DNA of 7,789 nucleotides. Origin: Pseudomonadota bacterium (lineage in GTDB: Bacteria > Pseudomonadota > Gammaproteobacteria > Burkholderiales > Burkholderiaceae). Numbering within the stretch: position 1 is the first letter of the stretch; every line of letters begins with the position of its first letter. The notes under the pieces were generated by a model, which saw only the letters and a program-made list of their open reading frames with translations, ran no database searches and had not been told where the DNA came from. Positions 1 to 7,470 of this stretch are shown one piece after another. A program made the translations under genes and the position numbers. The DNA is taken from assembly GCA_021778935.1 (NCBI GenBank), contig JAJYBQ010000117.1, positions 1 through 7,789 of the forward strand. Reading direction: 5' to 3'.

Positions 1-2240
1 GGCCGCAGGCGCAGATCGATCTCGAAGAGATTGCCGCTCGAGGTGACGGTGGTCAGCCAGGACAGGAAGCGCCGAACGAGCTGGGCACAGCGCGCGGAGT
101 CCGGCTCGCCCGGCCCCGCGGCATCGTCGACCACGAAGATCAGGTCGAGATCGGAGGCGTAGCCCAGTTCGCGCCCGCCCAGCTTGCCATATGCGACGAC
201 GCAAAGGCGCGGCAAAGGCGGCACCGGCTCGGTCGGCGGCATCATGCTGCGCCACGCGGCATCGAGTGCGATCTGCAGCACTCGATCGGCCGCCGCCGAC
301 AGGTGGTCCGCGAGCCGCTCCACCGTCAGATGCCCGGCAAGGTCCGCCAGCAGCAGGCGAAACACCGCGGCGTGGTGCGCATCGCGCAGCAGGTTCATCT
401 GCGCTTCGACGTCCGCGCCCGGACCGCGCAGCGAAGCGTCGAGGTCCCGCGCCCACGCCGCCCAGTACGAGGGCACGTCGCCGTCGGCCGGAAACTCCTC
501 GGCGCGCGGATCGATCAATTCGTCGAGCAGGATCGGATGGCGCAACAGGTATTCGGCCGCCCAGCCGCCGGCGGCCAGCACGCGCAACACCCGGGCATGC
601 GCCCGCGGGTACTCCGCCAGCAGCGCGAAATACGTCGCGCGGCGCCCGATCACTTCCATCAGACGAACCCAACGGGCCGCGATCGCTTCGATGCCGCCCT
701 CGGGTTCGGTTCCGGAGCCGCGATCCGATCGGGTTTCGTGCTGGATCATGCCGATTTCCGCTGCCGCGGCCACAGCCAGGGCAGCCACCCGGGCACGCAG
801 GGCCTCCGGCAACGCAGCCACCCGGGCCGAGGCAAGAAACCGCCGCATCGGTTCCGGCAGATCGTCCGCCTCGTCGACGCCGCCCGACGCCGTCCGGACC
901 GCGTCGGTCTCGGCTTCGGCGGGGGGAAACATCGCGTCGAACGCGCGTTCGACGCGCTCGCGTACCGCGTGATAGCGCGCCAGCAAATCCGCCACCGACG
1001 GCGCCCCGAAGAGCTGCGCCACGGCTTCGCGCTCGGCCGGATCGGCCGGAATGCGGTGGGTCTGCGCATCGTCGCGATACTGCACCGCGTGCTCGAGACG
1101 GCGCAGGAAACGGTAGGCGTCGGACAATGCCTCGGCGTCCTCGCGCGGCAACCGCCCGGTTGCGGCGAGCGTCGCCAGCATCGGCAGCGTGCCGCGTTCC
1201 CGCAGCCGGACATCGCGCCCGCCGCGCATGATCCCCCATGCCTGGGCGATGAATTCGATTTCCCGGATACCACCGCGCCCAAGCTTGACATCGTATTCGC
1301 CGCGGCTCGCTGCATCGGTTCCGCCGCGCTTCCGGCGGGCCTGGGCGCGGATGCGGCCGTGCAGGTCGCGGATCGCGCCGATGGCGCCGAAATCGAAATA
1401 GCGGCGATAGACGAACGGCGTGACCACGGCATCCAGTGCCGCCAGCTGGCCCTGGAAATCCGCCTCCGCGGCGAGCACCGGCGCGGACAGGATCCGCGCC
1501 TTCGACCAGGCGAACCTCTCCCACTCGCGGCCGTCGCGCTGGAAATATTCCTCGAGCATCGCCAGGGACACGGTGAGCGGCCCGGAATCGCCATGCGGAC
1601 GCAGGCGCATGTCGGTGCGGAACACGAACCCGTCTTCGTCGGCATCGGCCAGGACGGCGAGGAGCCGGCGCCCCGCACGATCGAAGAACTCCTGCGCCGA
1701 CGCGCTCTCCTCGCCGTAGACGAACACCAGATCAAGGTCCGAGGAAACGTTGAGTTCCCAGGCGCCCGCCTTGCCCATGCCGACGACGAGCAGATCCTGC
1801 AGCCGGCCCTGTGCGGTCCGCGGCGCCGGGTGGCGCCGGCCGAGATCGGGCAGGATCGCGGCCAGCGCCGTCCGCACGGCGAATTCCGCGAATGCCGTCA
1901 TGGTCCGCATGACTTCGTCGAGCGGCGCGACCCCGGCCACGTCGCGGACGAGCAGTCCGCACAACATGCGCCGGCGCAGGCGACGCAGGGCGAGCGCGGC
2001 CGCCGCCACGGGATCGCCGTCCGGCATCGCCGTCTCGCGCCACCCGCGCACCATCCGCTCTGGCGTCCAGGGTTCCTGCGCCGCATCCCGCAGCCAGTCG
2101 GTTTCCGCCGCGGCCGGGCGGGCGCCATCGGGTTGCGCAGCCGACGCAAAGCCCTCCCGCAGCAAGCTGCGCCGCAGGAATCGGCTGGCGCCGTAGGCCC
2201 GAACGACGCCGTCATGGATCGGTAGCAATGAGCGGTTCAT
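1..2240 (-). CDS. glnE: Glutamine synthetase adenylyltransferase/deadenylylase GlnE (3' end outside window)
   Basis: Seen: from the ATG at 2240 the minus strand is open for 746 codons to the window edge. An in-frame TAA at 2258-2256 lies five codons upstream with no other start between, so 2240 is the most upstream start possible; no clear Shine-Dalgarno precedes it. Two nucleotidyltransferase modules are visible. The N-terminal (deadenylylase) half has GMGKAGAWELNVSSDLDL around residues 154-171 with acidic residues D168/D170, and FRTDMRLRPHG around 207-217. GRGGIREIEFI follows at 321-331. The adenylylating half has RHPILLDELIDPR (567-579), YGKLGGRELGYASDLDLIF (684-702, acidic D697/D699), and reaches FEIDLRLR at the edge. 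Known: GlnE adds and removes AMP on glutamine synthetase in response to PII and glutamine, in the cytoplasm. E. coli GlnE is about 946 residues, so roughly 200 C-terminal residues are missing here. Oddity: the first module reads GKAGAW where GKLGG is usual. Identity is very secure. Confidence 0.97.
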   Translation of the reverse strand, partial: MNRSLLPIHDGVVRAYGASRFLRRSLLREGFASAAQPDGARPAAAETDWLRDAAQEPWTPERMVRGWRETAMPDGDPVAAAALALRRLRRRMLCGLLVRDVAGVAPLDEVMRTMTAFAEFAVRTALAAILPDLGRRHPAPRTAQGRLQDLLVVGMGKAGAWELNVSSDLDLVFVYGEESASAQEFFDRAGRRLLAVLADADEDGFVFRTDMRLRPHGDSGPLTVSLAMLEEYFQRDGREWERFAWSKARILSAPVLAAEADFQGQLAALDAVVTPFVYRRYFDFGAIGAIRDLHGRIRAQARRKRGGTDAASRGEYDVKLGRGGIREIEFIAQAWGIMRGGRDVRLRERGTLPMLATLAATGRLPREDAEALSDAYRFLRRLEHAVQYRDDAQTHRIPADPAEREAVAQLFGAPSVADLLARYHAVRERVERAFDAMFPPAEAETDAVRTASGGVDEADDLPEPMRRFLASARVAALPEALRARVAALAVAAAAEIGMIQHETRSDRGSGTEPEGGIEAIAARWVRLMEVIGRRATYFALLAEYPRAHARVLRVLAAGGWAAEYLLRHPILLDELIDPRAEEFPADGDVPSYWAAWARDLDASLRGPGADVEAQMNLLRDAHHAAVFRLLLADLAGHLTVERLADHLSAAADRVLQIALDAAWRSMMPPTEPVPPLPRLCVVAYGKLGGRELGYASDLDLIFVVDDAAGPGEPDSARCAQLVRRFLSWLTTVTSSGNLFEIDLRLR
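781..827 (-). repeat. Short direct repeat inside glnE (14 bases, 33-base period)
   Basis: The 14-base word GCAGCCACCCGGGC occurs at 781-794 and again at 814-827 on the plus strand, exactly 33 bases apart. In GlnE it encodes two copies of ARVAAL (about residues 472-477 and 483-488), an 11-residue helical period in the alanine-rich linker between the two catalytic halves. It keeps frame and looks like a small internal duplication or a simple heptad/undecad-like helix repeat. No regulatory role is implied. Confidence 0.5.
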
Positions 2241-2280
2241 GGCAGCTATGTTAGGTTAGTGTTGAACGCACCCAGAAACG
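2241..2280. promoter_or_regulatory. Divergent glnE/yhdP intergenic region
   Basis: This 40-base gap is clearly AT-richer than the genes on both sides and is the only non-coding sequence available for both 5' ends, so promoters for both genes must lie here or inside the opposing coding sequences. Weak -10-like hexamers overlap: TATGTT at 2247-2252 for the yhdP direction and TAACAT at 2253-2248 for the glnE direction, each matching four of six consensus bases. I find no convincing -35 for either. A tandem GTTAG GTTAG lies at 2250-2259. If the minus-strand hexamer is real, the glnE transcript would have almost no leader. Neither gene shows a strong Shine-Dalgarno. The region is certain; the exact promoter elements are guesses. 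Confidence 0.4.
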
Positions 2281-5200
2281 ATGATGTCCACCGCCACACC
2301 ACCACCGCCGCCCCCCCCCCGCGCGCCGAGCGAACCCGAGTCCCTGGCACGCGCCGCAAGCGAAGCCGTGCATTCGGCCGCCCACTCCGCGGAGGAGTTT
2401 GCCGAGCAAGCATCGATCGACGCCAAACGATCGATCTTCCGGCACTGGGGCTGGCGCGGCCTGCGGGTTACGCAACGGGTGCTGCGCGCGGTCGGCACCG
2501 CGCTGCTTGCCGGATGGTTCGCGTTCGGCGCGGTGGTGCTGACCACCCGGTACGTCCTGCTGCCGCATATCGGCGATTGGCGCGGCGACATCGCGAAGGC
2601 CGCCGCGGCCACCCTGCACGTACCGGTGACGATCGGCCGGATCGACGCCTCCTGGGAGGGACTGTACCCCCGCCTGATTCTGCGGGACGTGCGCATCCAG
2701 GGGCCGGATGGGCAGACCGCGCTGTCGCTGCCGAAGGTCGATGCCGTCGTCTCCTGGATGAGCCTGCTCGCCTTGCAGCCGCGGATGCATGCGCTTACCG
2801 TCTTCGCGCCGGAAGCGGCGGTGGAACGGCTTGCCGATCACCGCTGGCGCATCGGCGGCATCCCGATCGACCCGCAGCAAACGCACTCCCAGAGCGACGG
2901 GCTGGCGTGGCTGCTGGCCCAGCGACGCATCCGTGTGGTCGACGCCCGCGTGCGCTACACCGATGCGGGTGCGCCGCCGTTGCAGTTCACGGACGTGAAC
3001 CTCCTGCTGGAACGCAGCCTGTTTTTCCACCGCTTCGCCCTACAGGTGCGGCCGCCGGCCCATCTGGCCGGGGTTCTCGACGTGCGGGGACAGGTCCACC
3101 CGCCTTTCCTGACGCGCAACGCCCCGCTGCAGGACTGGGAAGGCCGCGCGTACGCCCAGTTCGATTTCGCCGATCTCGCGGGCTGGGGCCGGCTGCTGCG
3201 GGTGATTCCGCCATCGGTCCGCCTCGATCACGCCCAGGGTGCGCTACGCGTGTGGTTCGACTTCGCCGGCACGGGCGCGCAACGAATCCACGCCGACTTC
3301 GCCCTGGCAGGCGTGGATGCGCAACTGCGGCCGGACCTGCAGCCGCTGCGCCTGGACCGGGTCACGGGCACGCTGACGGCAAGCCGGCGGCAGGCGCGCG
3401 ACGCCGATGTCCGGGAGATCCGGGTCTCGGGCCTGCATCTCACCGGAGAAAGCGTGACGCTGCCGCCGACCGACCTCGTCTATGTCGACCGGCAATTTGA
3501 TCGCCCCCGGGACGACGGGGTGCAGCAGCAGGTCCAACTCCGGGCAAACCGCTTGGCGCTGGGGGACCTGAGTCGCCTTGCCGCGCTCATCCCCTTGCCG
3601 CAGAGCTGGCAAACCGCGGTCCATCACGCGGCGGTGCGGGGCGCGCTCGAAAACCTGGAAGCCGATTGGGATGAACCGGTGACCGCGACCAGCGCGTTCC
3701 AGGTCCGCACCCATTTCTCGCAACTGGGGCTGAGCCTGGGGGGAGCGGTGGCTGATGTGGTCGGCCCTCACCGCCGGTATGCGTTCGACAACCTCTCCGG
3801 GGACATCGACGCCGGTCGCGAGACCGGTTCGACGGAGCACGGCACCCTGCGGATCGACTCCGCCCGCGTCGCGCTGCACGCCGACAACGTGCTCGTGGCG
3901 CCGCGCGTCACCTTCGATCGCCTGGCTGCGACCCTGCGCTGGCGGAATACGCCGAATGCGCCGCAGGGCCAGGGGCTGCAAATCGACCTCGACTCCTTGA
4001 TCGCAGAAAACGGCGACCTCGCGTTCGATGCATCCGGGCGCTACCATGCCCAGGATCCGCGGTCGCCGCTCGATCTGCAAGGTCGGATCGGCCGCGCCCG
4101 CGTGGCCGGCGTCGCGCAATATCTGCCGATCATGCTGCCCGGTCCGACCCGCCGCTGGCTGACCGGCGCGCTACGCGACGGTCAGGTCACCGGCGGGCGC
4201 TTTCACCTGCAAGGCGACCCGCGGAAGTTTCCGTTCTCCGATCCGGGGACCGGCGACTTCCAGGCATCCCTCCATGTCGCCGGCGGCCGGATCGACATCG
4301 ACCCCGTGTTCCCGGGGGCGCCCGCCCGTGTGCACTGGCCGGCGATCTCGGACATCGACGCCGAGGTGCGCTTCGACCGCAACCGCCTCACGGTACGGGC
4401 AGCCCACGCCCAGGCGTCCGGATACCCCCTTGTCCATGTCACGGCGCGCGCCTTCCCGATGGAGCGTCCTGGAGCGCACCTGTTGGTCGAGGGGCAGGGC
4501 GCCGGGGATCTGCGCGATCTGCTGCGCTATGTCGGCGCAAGCCCGGTCGATGTCAGCACGGGCGGGTGGCTCGCGACGAGCCGCGGCGCGGGGCCGACGC
4601 GCCTGGACATGCGCCTCGACATCCCGCTCGCCGATCCGGCGAACACCCAGGTCGCCGGCGGCGTCGACTTCCAGGGCGACACCTTCACCCTGGTGCCCGA
4701 CCTGGCGCCGTTTACCGCGCTCGCCGGACACCTGGCCTTCACCGCGCGCAGCTCCCGTCTGACCGACATGCACGCCGGCTTCCTTGGCGGCACCGCAACC
4801 ATCGCGGGGGATACCCTGCCCGACGGCACCCTGGTCGTCCACGGCGCCGGCACGGCAACGCCCCGGGGGGCGCGTCGCCAGGTGCCCACCGCGTTCCTGC
4901 GCCGCATCGTCGACCACACGGAAGGCAAGATCCGGTACACCGCCACGGTGACGGTGCGGCACGCGCGGCTGGGATATCGGATCGACTCCGACCTCGTGGG
5001 TCTCAAGACCGACCTGCCCGCACCGCTGCACAAGGATGCCGCGGCCCCCCTGCCGCTGCACATTGAACGGACCCCTGCGGCGTCGGCGCCGAGCGCCCCC
5101 CGGCAGGCTTTCCTGCGGGTCCGTCTCGGCGCCATCGTGGACGCGGAGTTCCATCAGATCCGCGTCCGGTCCACCGATGCCGCACCCGGGGCCGACATGG

Positions 5201-6498
5201 GACTGCGGATCGACCGCGGCGCCATCGGCATCGGCACCCCTGCCGTATTGCCGCGCACCGGCGTGGCGCTGCGGATCGACCAGGATCGGTTCGACGTCGA
5301 CCGCTGGCGTGCGCTCCTCGCACCGCCGCGTTCCGCGGCCGGCACGAAAGCCGGGGCCGCCGCCGCGTTCTCGGCGCAGGACCTCGCATGGCTCGACACC
5401 ATCCACCTGCGGGCGAGACATCTGCGCTTCGCGGGACGGTCGCTCGCCGATGTGACGCTCGACGCCCGCCGTGACGACGGCGTGGGCTGGGCTGCGGACG
5501 TCGTCAGCGATCAGGCGGCGGGATCCCTGCACTGGCTGGGCAGCGAACACGGATCGACGGAAGGCCGCCTGACCGCCCGTCTGACCCGGCTCGCCATTCC
5601 GGCGGGCCAGCAGGAACAGGTTTCGAATCTGCTCGACACCGCGCCGCGGGACTTCCCGGCACTCGACATCATTGCCGACCGGTTCCAACTGGGTGCCCAC
5701 CGGCTGGGCCGCCTGGAACTGACGGCAAAGAACATCGGCACCGGCAACCGCAACGACTGGATCCTGGAACGCTTCGTCCTGATCAACCACGACGGCCGGA
5801 TCACCGCCAACGGGCAGTGGCAACGGATTGCTGCGCCCCCTCCGGCGGCGGGCGGCATGCCGCGCGGGCGCCGGAAGATGGACGTCGACCTCGTGATCTT
5901 CTACACCGATGCCGGGCGGATGCTCGGCCGCTTCGGGTTCCCGGGGCTGGTGCGCGGGGGCAAGGGCACGCTCAAAGGACATCTCTCCTGGGTTGGATCG
6001 CCGTTTGCCATCGACTACCCGACGCTGACCGGAACCCTGCACGATGAAACCGGTCACGGGCAATTCCTCCATGCCGACATGGGGGCGGCCCGGCTGCTCG
6101 GCGTGCTGTCGCTGCAGTCGCTCGGCCACCGGCTCACCGGCGATTTCCGCGACCTGTTCGCGGAAGGATTCGCCTTCGATTCCCTCACGGGCACCGCGGC
6201 GATCGCCAACGGCACGCTTACCACCGACGATTTCATCATGAAGGGATTGAACGCCGTCGTGCGCGTGCGCGGCAGCGCCGATTTGCGTGCCGAAACACAA
6301 GACCTCACCGTCGTGGTGATCCCGGAGATCAACGCCGGCACCGCGTCGCTGGCATACGCCCTGATCAATCCCGCCGTGGGCCTGGGCGCGTTCCTTGCGA
6401 ACTATCTGTTCCGCAAGCCGCTCTCGGAGGCGTTCACGAGCGCGTATCAGGTCACGGGTCCCTGGTCCCATCCCAAGGTGCAACAGATCCGCCAATGA
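2281..6498 (+). CDS. yhdP: YhdP family AsmA-like envelope-spanning phospholipid transport protein
   Basis: Seen: 1405 codons from an ATGATG pair at 2281/2284 to the TGA at 6496-6498. The protein opens with a proline tract (residues 7-13), an alanine-rich charged stretch (about 20-50) and a basic patch, then one membrane segment at about 68-88. The family signature LPHIGDWR...ASWEGLYPRL follows (about 94-131). A very long beta-rich, repetitive region comes next, including YLP...RRWLTGAL (about 614-630). The conserved C-terminus has LLGVLSLQSL, DFRDLFAEGFAFDSL (ending near 1302) and a NPAVGLGAFL stretch before a short polar tail. Known: E. coli YhdP (about 1266 aa) is anchored in the inner membrane, spans the periplasm and, with TamB and YdbH, moves phospholipids to the outer membrane. 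Much of the extra length here is the cytoplasmic extension before the membrane helix. It overlaps the downstream amidase by four bases, suggesting translational coupling. Identity is secure by membrane anchor and C-terminal motifs; transport function is by homology. Confidence 0.96.
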   Translation: MMSTATPPPPPPPRAPSEPESLARAASEAVHSAAHSAEEFAEQASIDAKRSIFRHWGWRGLRVTQRVLRAVGTALLAGWFAFGAVVLTTRYVLLPHIGDWRGDIAKAAAATLHVPVTIGRIDASWEGLYPRLILRDVRIQGPDGQTALSLPKVDAVVSWMSLLALQPRMHALTVFAPEAAVERLADHRWRIGGIPIDPQQTHSQSDGLAWLLAQRRIRVVDARVRYTDAGAPPLQFTDVNLLLERSLFFHRFALQVRPPAHLAGVLDVRGQVHPPFLTRNAPLQDWEGRAYAQFDFADLAGWGRLLRVIPPSVRLDHAQGALRVWFDFAGTGAQRIHADFALAGVDAQLRPDLQPLRLDRVTGTLTASRRQARDADVREIRVSGLHLTGESVTLPPTDLVYVDRQFDRPRDDGVQQQVQLRANRLALGDLSRLAALIPLPQSWQTAVHHAAVRGALENLEADWDEPVTATSAFQVRTHFSQLGLSLGGAVADVVGPHRRYAFDNLSGDIDAGRETGSTEHGTLRIDSARVALHADNVLVAPRVTFDRLAATLRWRNTPNAPQGQGLQIDLDSLIAENGDLAFDASGRYHAQDPRSPLDLQGRIGRARVAGVAQYLPIMLPGPTRRWLTGALRDGQVTGGRFHLQGDPRKFPFSDPGTGDFQASLHVAGGRIDIDPVFPGAPARVHWPAISDIDAEVRFDRNRLTVRAAHAQASGYPLVHVTARAFPMERPGAHLLVEGQGAGDLRDLLRYVGASPVDVSTGGWLATSRGAGPTRLDMRLDIPLADPANTQVAGGVDFQGDTFTLVPDLAPFTALAGHLAFTARSSRLTDMHAGFLGGTATIAGDTLPDGTLVVHGAGTATPRGARRQVPTAFLRRIVDHTEGKIRYTATVTVRHARLGYRIDSDLVGLKTDLPAPLHKDAAAPLPLHIERTPAASAPSAPRQAFLRVRLGAIVDAEFHQIRVRSTDAAPGADMGLRIDRGAIGIGTPAVLPRTGVALRIDQDRFDVDRWRALLAPPRSAAGTKAGAAAAFSAQDLAWLDTIHLRARHLRFAGRSLADVTLDARRDDGVGWAADVVSDQAAGSLHWLGSEHGSTEGRLTARLTRLAIPAGQQEQVSNLLDTAPRDFPALDIIADRFQLGAHRLGRLELTAKNIGTGNRNDWILERFVLINHDGRITANGQWQRIAAPPPAAGGMPRGRRKMDVDLVIFYTDAGRMLGRFGFPGLVRGGKGTLKGHLSWVGSPFAIDYPTLTGTLHDETGHGQFLHADMGAARLLGVLSLQSLGHRLTGDFRDLFAEGFAFDSLTGTAAIANGTLTTDDFIMKGLNAVVRVRGSADLRAETQDLTVVVIPEINAGTASLAYALINPAVGLGAFLANYLFRKPLSEAFTSAYQVTGPWSHPKVQQIRQ
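2311..2320 (+). repeat. C10 homopolymer in the first codons of yhdP
   Basis: Ten consecutive C bases occupy codons 11-13 and the first base of codon 14 of yhdP, inside the codons for the proline tract. The tract follows CCACCACCGCCG, so the whole stretch is proline-coding. Gain or loss of a single C would shift the frame so close to the start that no YhdP would be made from the ATG at 2281. Such tracts are prone to slippage in replication and to miscounting in sequencing. The tract itself is plain in the sequence; any biological switching is inference. Confidence 0.9.
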
Positions 6499-7343
6499 CA
6501 TCCGCCCCATCGAACCGCGTGCAAGCACCGCGCCTGCGGGTCGCGGCCATCCAGATGACATCCACGCCACGCCGGGAAGACAACCTGCGCGCGGCGGCCG
6601 AACAGATCGCCGAGGCGGCGCGACACGGCGCGCGGCTGGTGGCCTTGCCCGAATACTTCTGTCTGATGGGGCTGCGCGACACCGACAAGCTCGCGCTACG
6701 GGAAGCCGACGGACACGGGCCGATCCAGAATTTCCTGGCCGAGCAGGCGCGGCGGCACGGCATCTGGCTGATCGGCGGTTCGATCCCCCTGGCGGCGCCG
6801 GAGCCGGACCGGGTGTTCAACAGCCTGCCGGTCTACGATCCGCAGGGGCGGCGGGTCGCCCGCTACGACAAGATCCACCTCTTCTCGTTCCGTCGCGGCG
6901 CCGAGTCGTACGACGAGGCGCGCAGCATCGCGCCGGGTCGGACGCCGGTCGCCTTCGAGTGCGCGGCCGATGGCATTTCGCTGCGCATCGCCTGCGCGGT
7001 GTGCTACGACCTGCGCTTCCCCGAACTCTTTCGCGGCCTGGGAACGGTCGACGCTCTCGGGATCCCTTCGGCCTTCACCGCGACGACGGGACGGGCACAC
7101 TGGGAACTGCTATTGCGCGCACGCGCGGTGGAAAACCTGTGCTACGTCCTCGCGCCGGCACAGGGCGGACGCCACGAGAACGGCCGCACGACCTTCGGCC
7201 ATTCGATGCTGGTCGATCCATGGGGCGATGTCCTCGCCGTCCGGGAAGACGGGCCGGGAGTCGTCCTGGGCGAAATCGACCCTGCCCGCATCCAGGATGT
7301 TCGGGAAAGCCTGCCCGCGCTCGACCACCGCGTCCTGGTGTAA
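6495..7343 (+). CDS. Carbon-nitrogen hydrolase, Nit1-type (probable deaminated glutathione amidase)
   Basis: Seen: 282 codons, start ATG overlapping the yhdP stop as ATGA, stop TAA at 7341-7343. The nitrilase-superfamily triad is complete: E53 in LPEYF, K126 in RYDKIHLF and C170 in AVCYDLRFPELFR. The supporting second glutamate is E204 in AHWELLLRARA. GRHENGRTTFGHSMLVDPWG (223-242) and the closing LPALDHRVL are typical of the Nit1 branch. Known: Nit1/YbeM enzymes (EC 3.5.1.128) hydrolyse deaminated glutathione, a side product of transaminases, to 2-oxoglutarate and cysteinylglycine in the cytoplasm. Inference: this substrate is likely because of the Nit1-like segment between the catalytic Cys and the C-terminus, but omega-amidase or another small amide cannot be excluded. 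A GTG at 6519 is an alternative start, but the ATGA overlap favours 6495. There is only a distant AAGGTG (6475-6480) upstream, so translation is probably coupled to yhdP. Some authors name such genes nit1 or ybeM. Confidence 0.95.
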   Translation: MTSAPSNRVQAPRLRVAAIQMTSTPRREDNLRAAAEQIAEAARHGARLVALPEYFCLMGLRDTDKLALREADGHGPIQNFLAEQARRHGIWLIGGSIPLAAPEPDRVFNSLPVYDPQGRRVARYDKIHLFSFRRGAESYDEARSIAPGRTPVAFECAADGISLRIACAVCYDLRFPELFRGLGTVDALGIPSAFTATTGRAHWELLLRARAVENLCYVLAPAQGGRHENGRTTFGHSMLVDPWGDVLAVREDGPGVVLGEIDPARIQDVRESLPALDHRVLV

Positions 7344-7351
7344 ATTCAAGA

Positions 7352-7454
7352 CCCTCACCCCCGCCCTCTCCCGCAAGCGGGAGAGGGGGCTTGCCCGCCC
7401 TGCTCCTGCGAGCAGTTTCCCCTCTCCTCCTCCGGGGAGAGGGCAGGATGAGGG
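7352..7454. repeat. REP-like element: two inverted palindromes around a short hairpin
   Basis: Almost the whole 127-base gap between the amidase and tldD is structured. The first palindrome has perfect 11-base arms, CCCTCTCCCGC (7364-7374) and its complement (7377-7387), separated by AA. A central hairpin has CTGCTC (7400-7405) and GAGCAG (7410-7415) with loop CTGC. The last palindrome pairs CCCTCTCC (7420-7427) with GGAGAGGG (7436-7443). The outer flanks CCCTCA (7352-7357) and TGAGGG (7449-7454) are also complementary, so the left and right units are inverted copies that could fold into one long structure. This is the arrangement of a BIME made of two REP units, and similar CCCTCACCCC/CTCTCCCGC palindromes are common between genes in GC-rich proteobacteria. 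No T-run follows any stem, so it is not a typical intrinsic terminator; it may protect upstream mRNA or attenuate tldD transcription. Copy number in the genome cannot be seen from here. Confidence 0.75.
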
Positions 7455-7470
7455 GGAAACCGAGAACGCC

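Noticed and set aside
191..1231. Further Arg/Pro/Ala-rich plus-strand frames opposite glnE (about 184-972 and 191-1231)
   Set aside because: Low-complexity composition, no motifs and full overlap with a conserved gene mark these as shadow frames of high-GC DNA.
746..1735. 329-codon minus-strand frame within the glnE region
   Set aside because: It is a different minus-strand frame from glnE, with an Arg/Ser/Ala-rich composition. GlnE motifs occur only in the frame starting at 2240.
303..2225. 640-codon open frame on the plus strand opposite glnE
   Set aside because: Its codons are in exact register with the glnE codons on the other strand, where high GC and absence of TTA/CTA/TCA codons in glnE leave the antisense frame open. 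Its protein is Arg/Ala/Gly/His-rich with no recognisable motif, while the minus strand encodes unmistakable GlnE.
2259..3500. 413-codon plus-strand frame overlapping the start of yhdP
   Set aside because: It is Arg/Ala/Gly-rich without motifs and overlaps the conserved YhdP membrane region in another frame, so it is not a gene. It is mentioned only for its possible relevance to slippage at the C10 tract.
4171..6570. 799-codon open frame on the minus strand opposite yhdP and the amidase
   Set aside because: It is again register-matched to the yhdP codons and runs past the end of yhdP into the amidase with no change in character. It shows no family motif, and both plus-strand genes are secure.
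7364..7387. Strong hairpin after the amidase gene as an intrinsic terminator
   Set aside because: The stem is long and GC-rich but is followed by GGGCTTGCCC with no T-run, and it has an inverted partner downstream. A REP-type element explains it better.
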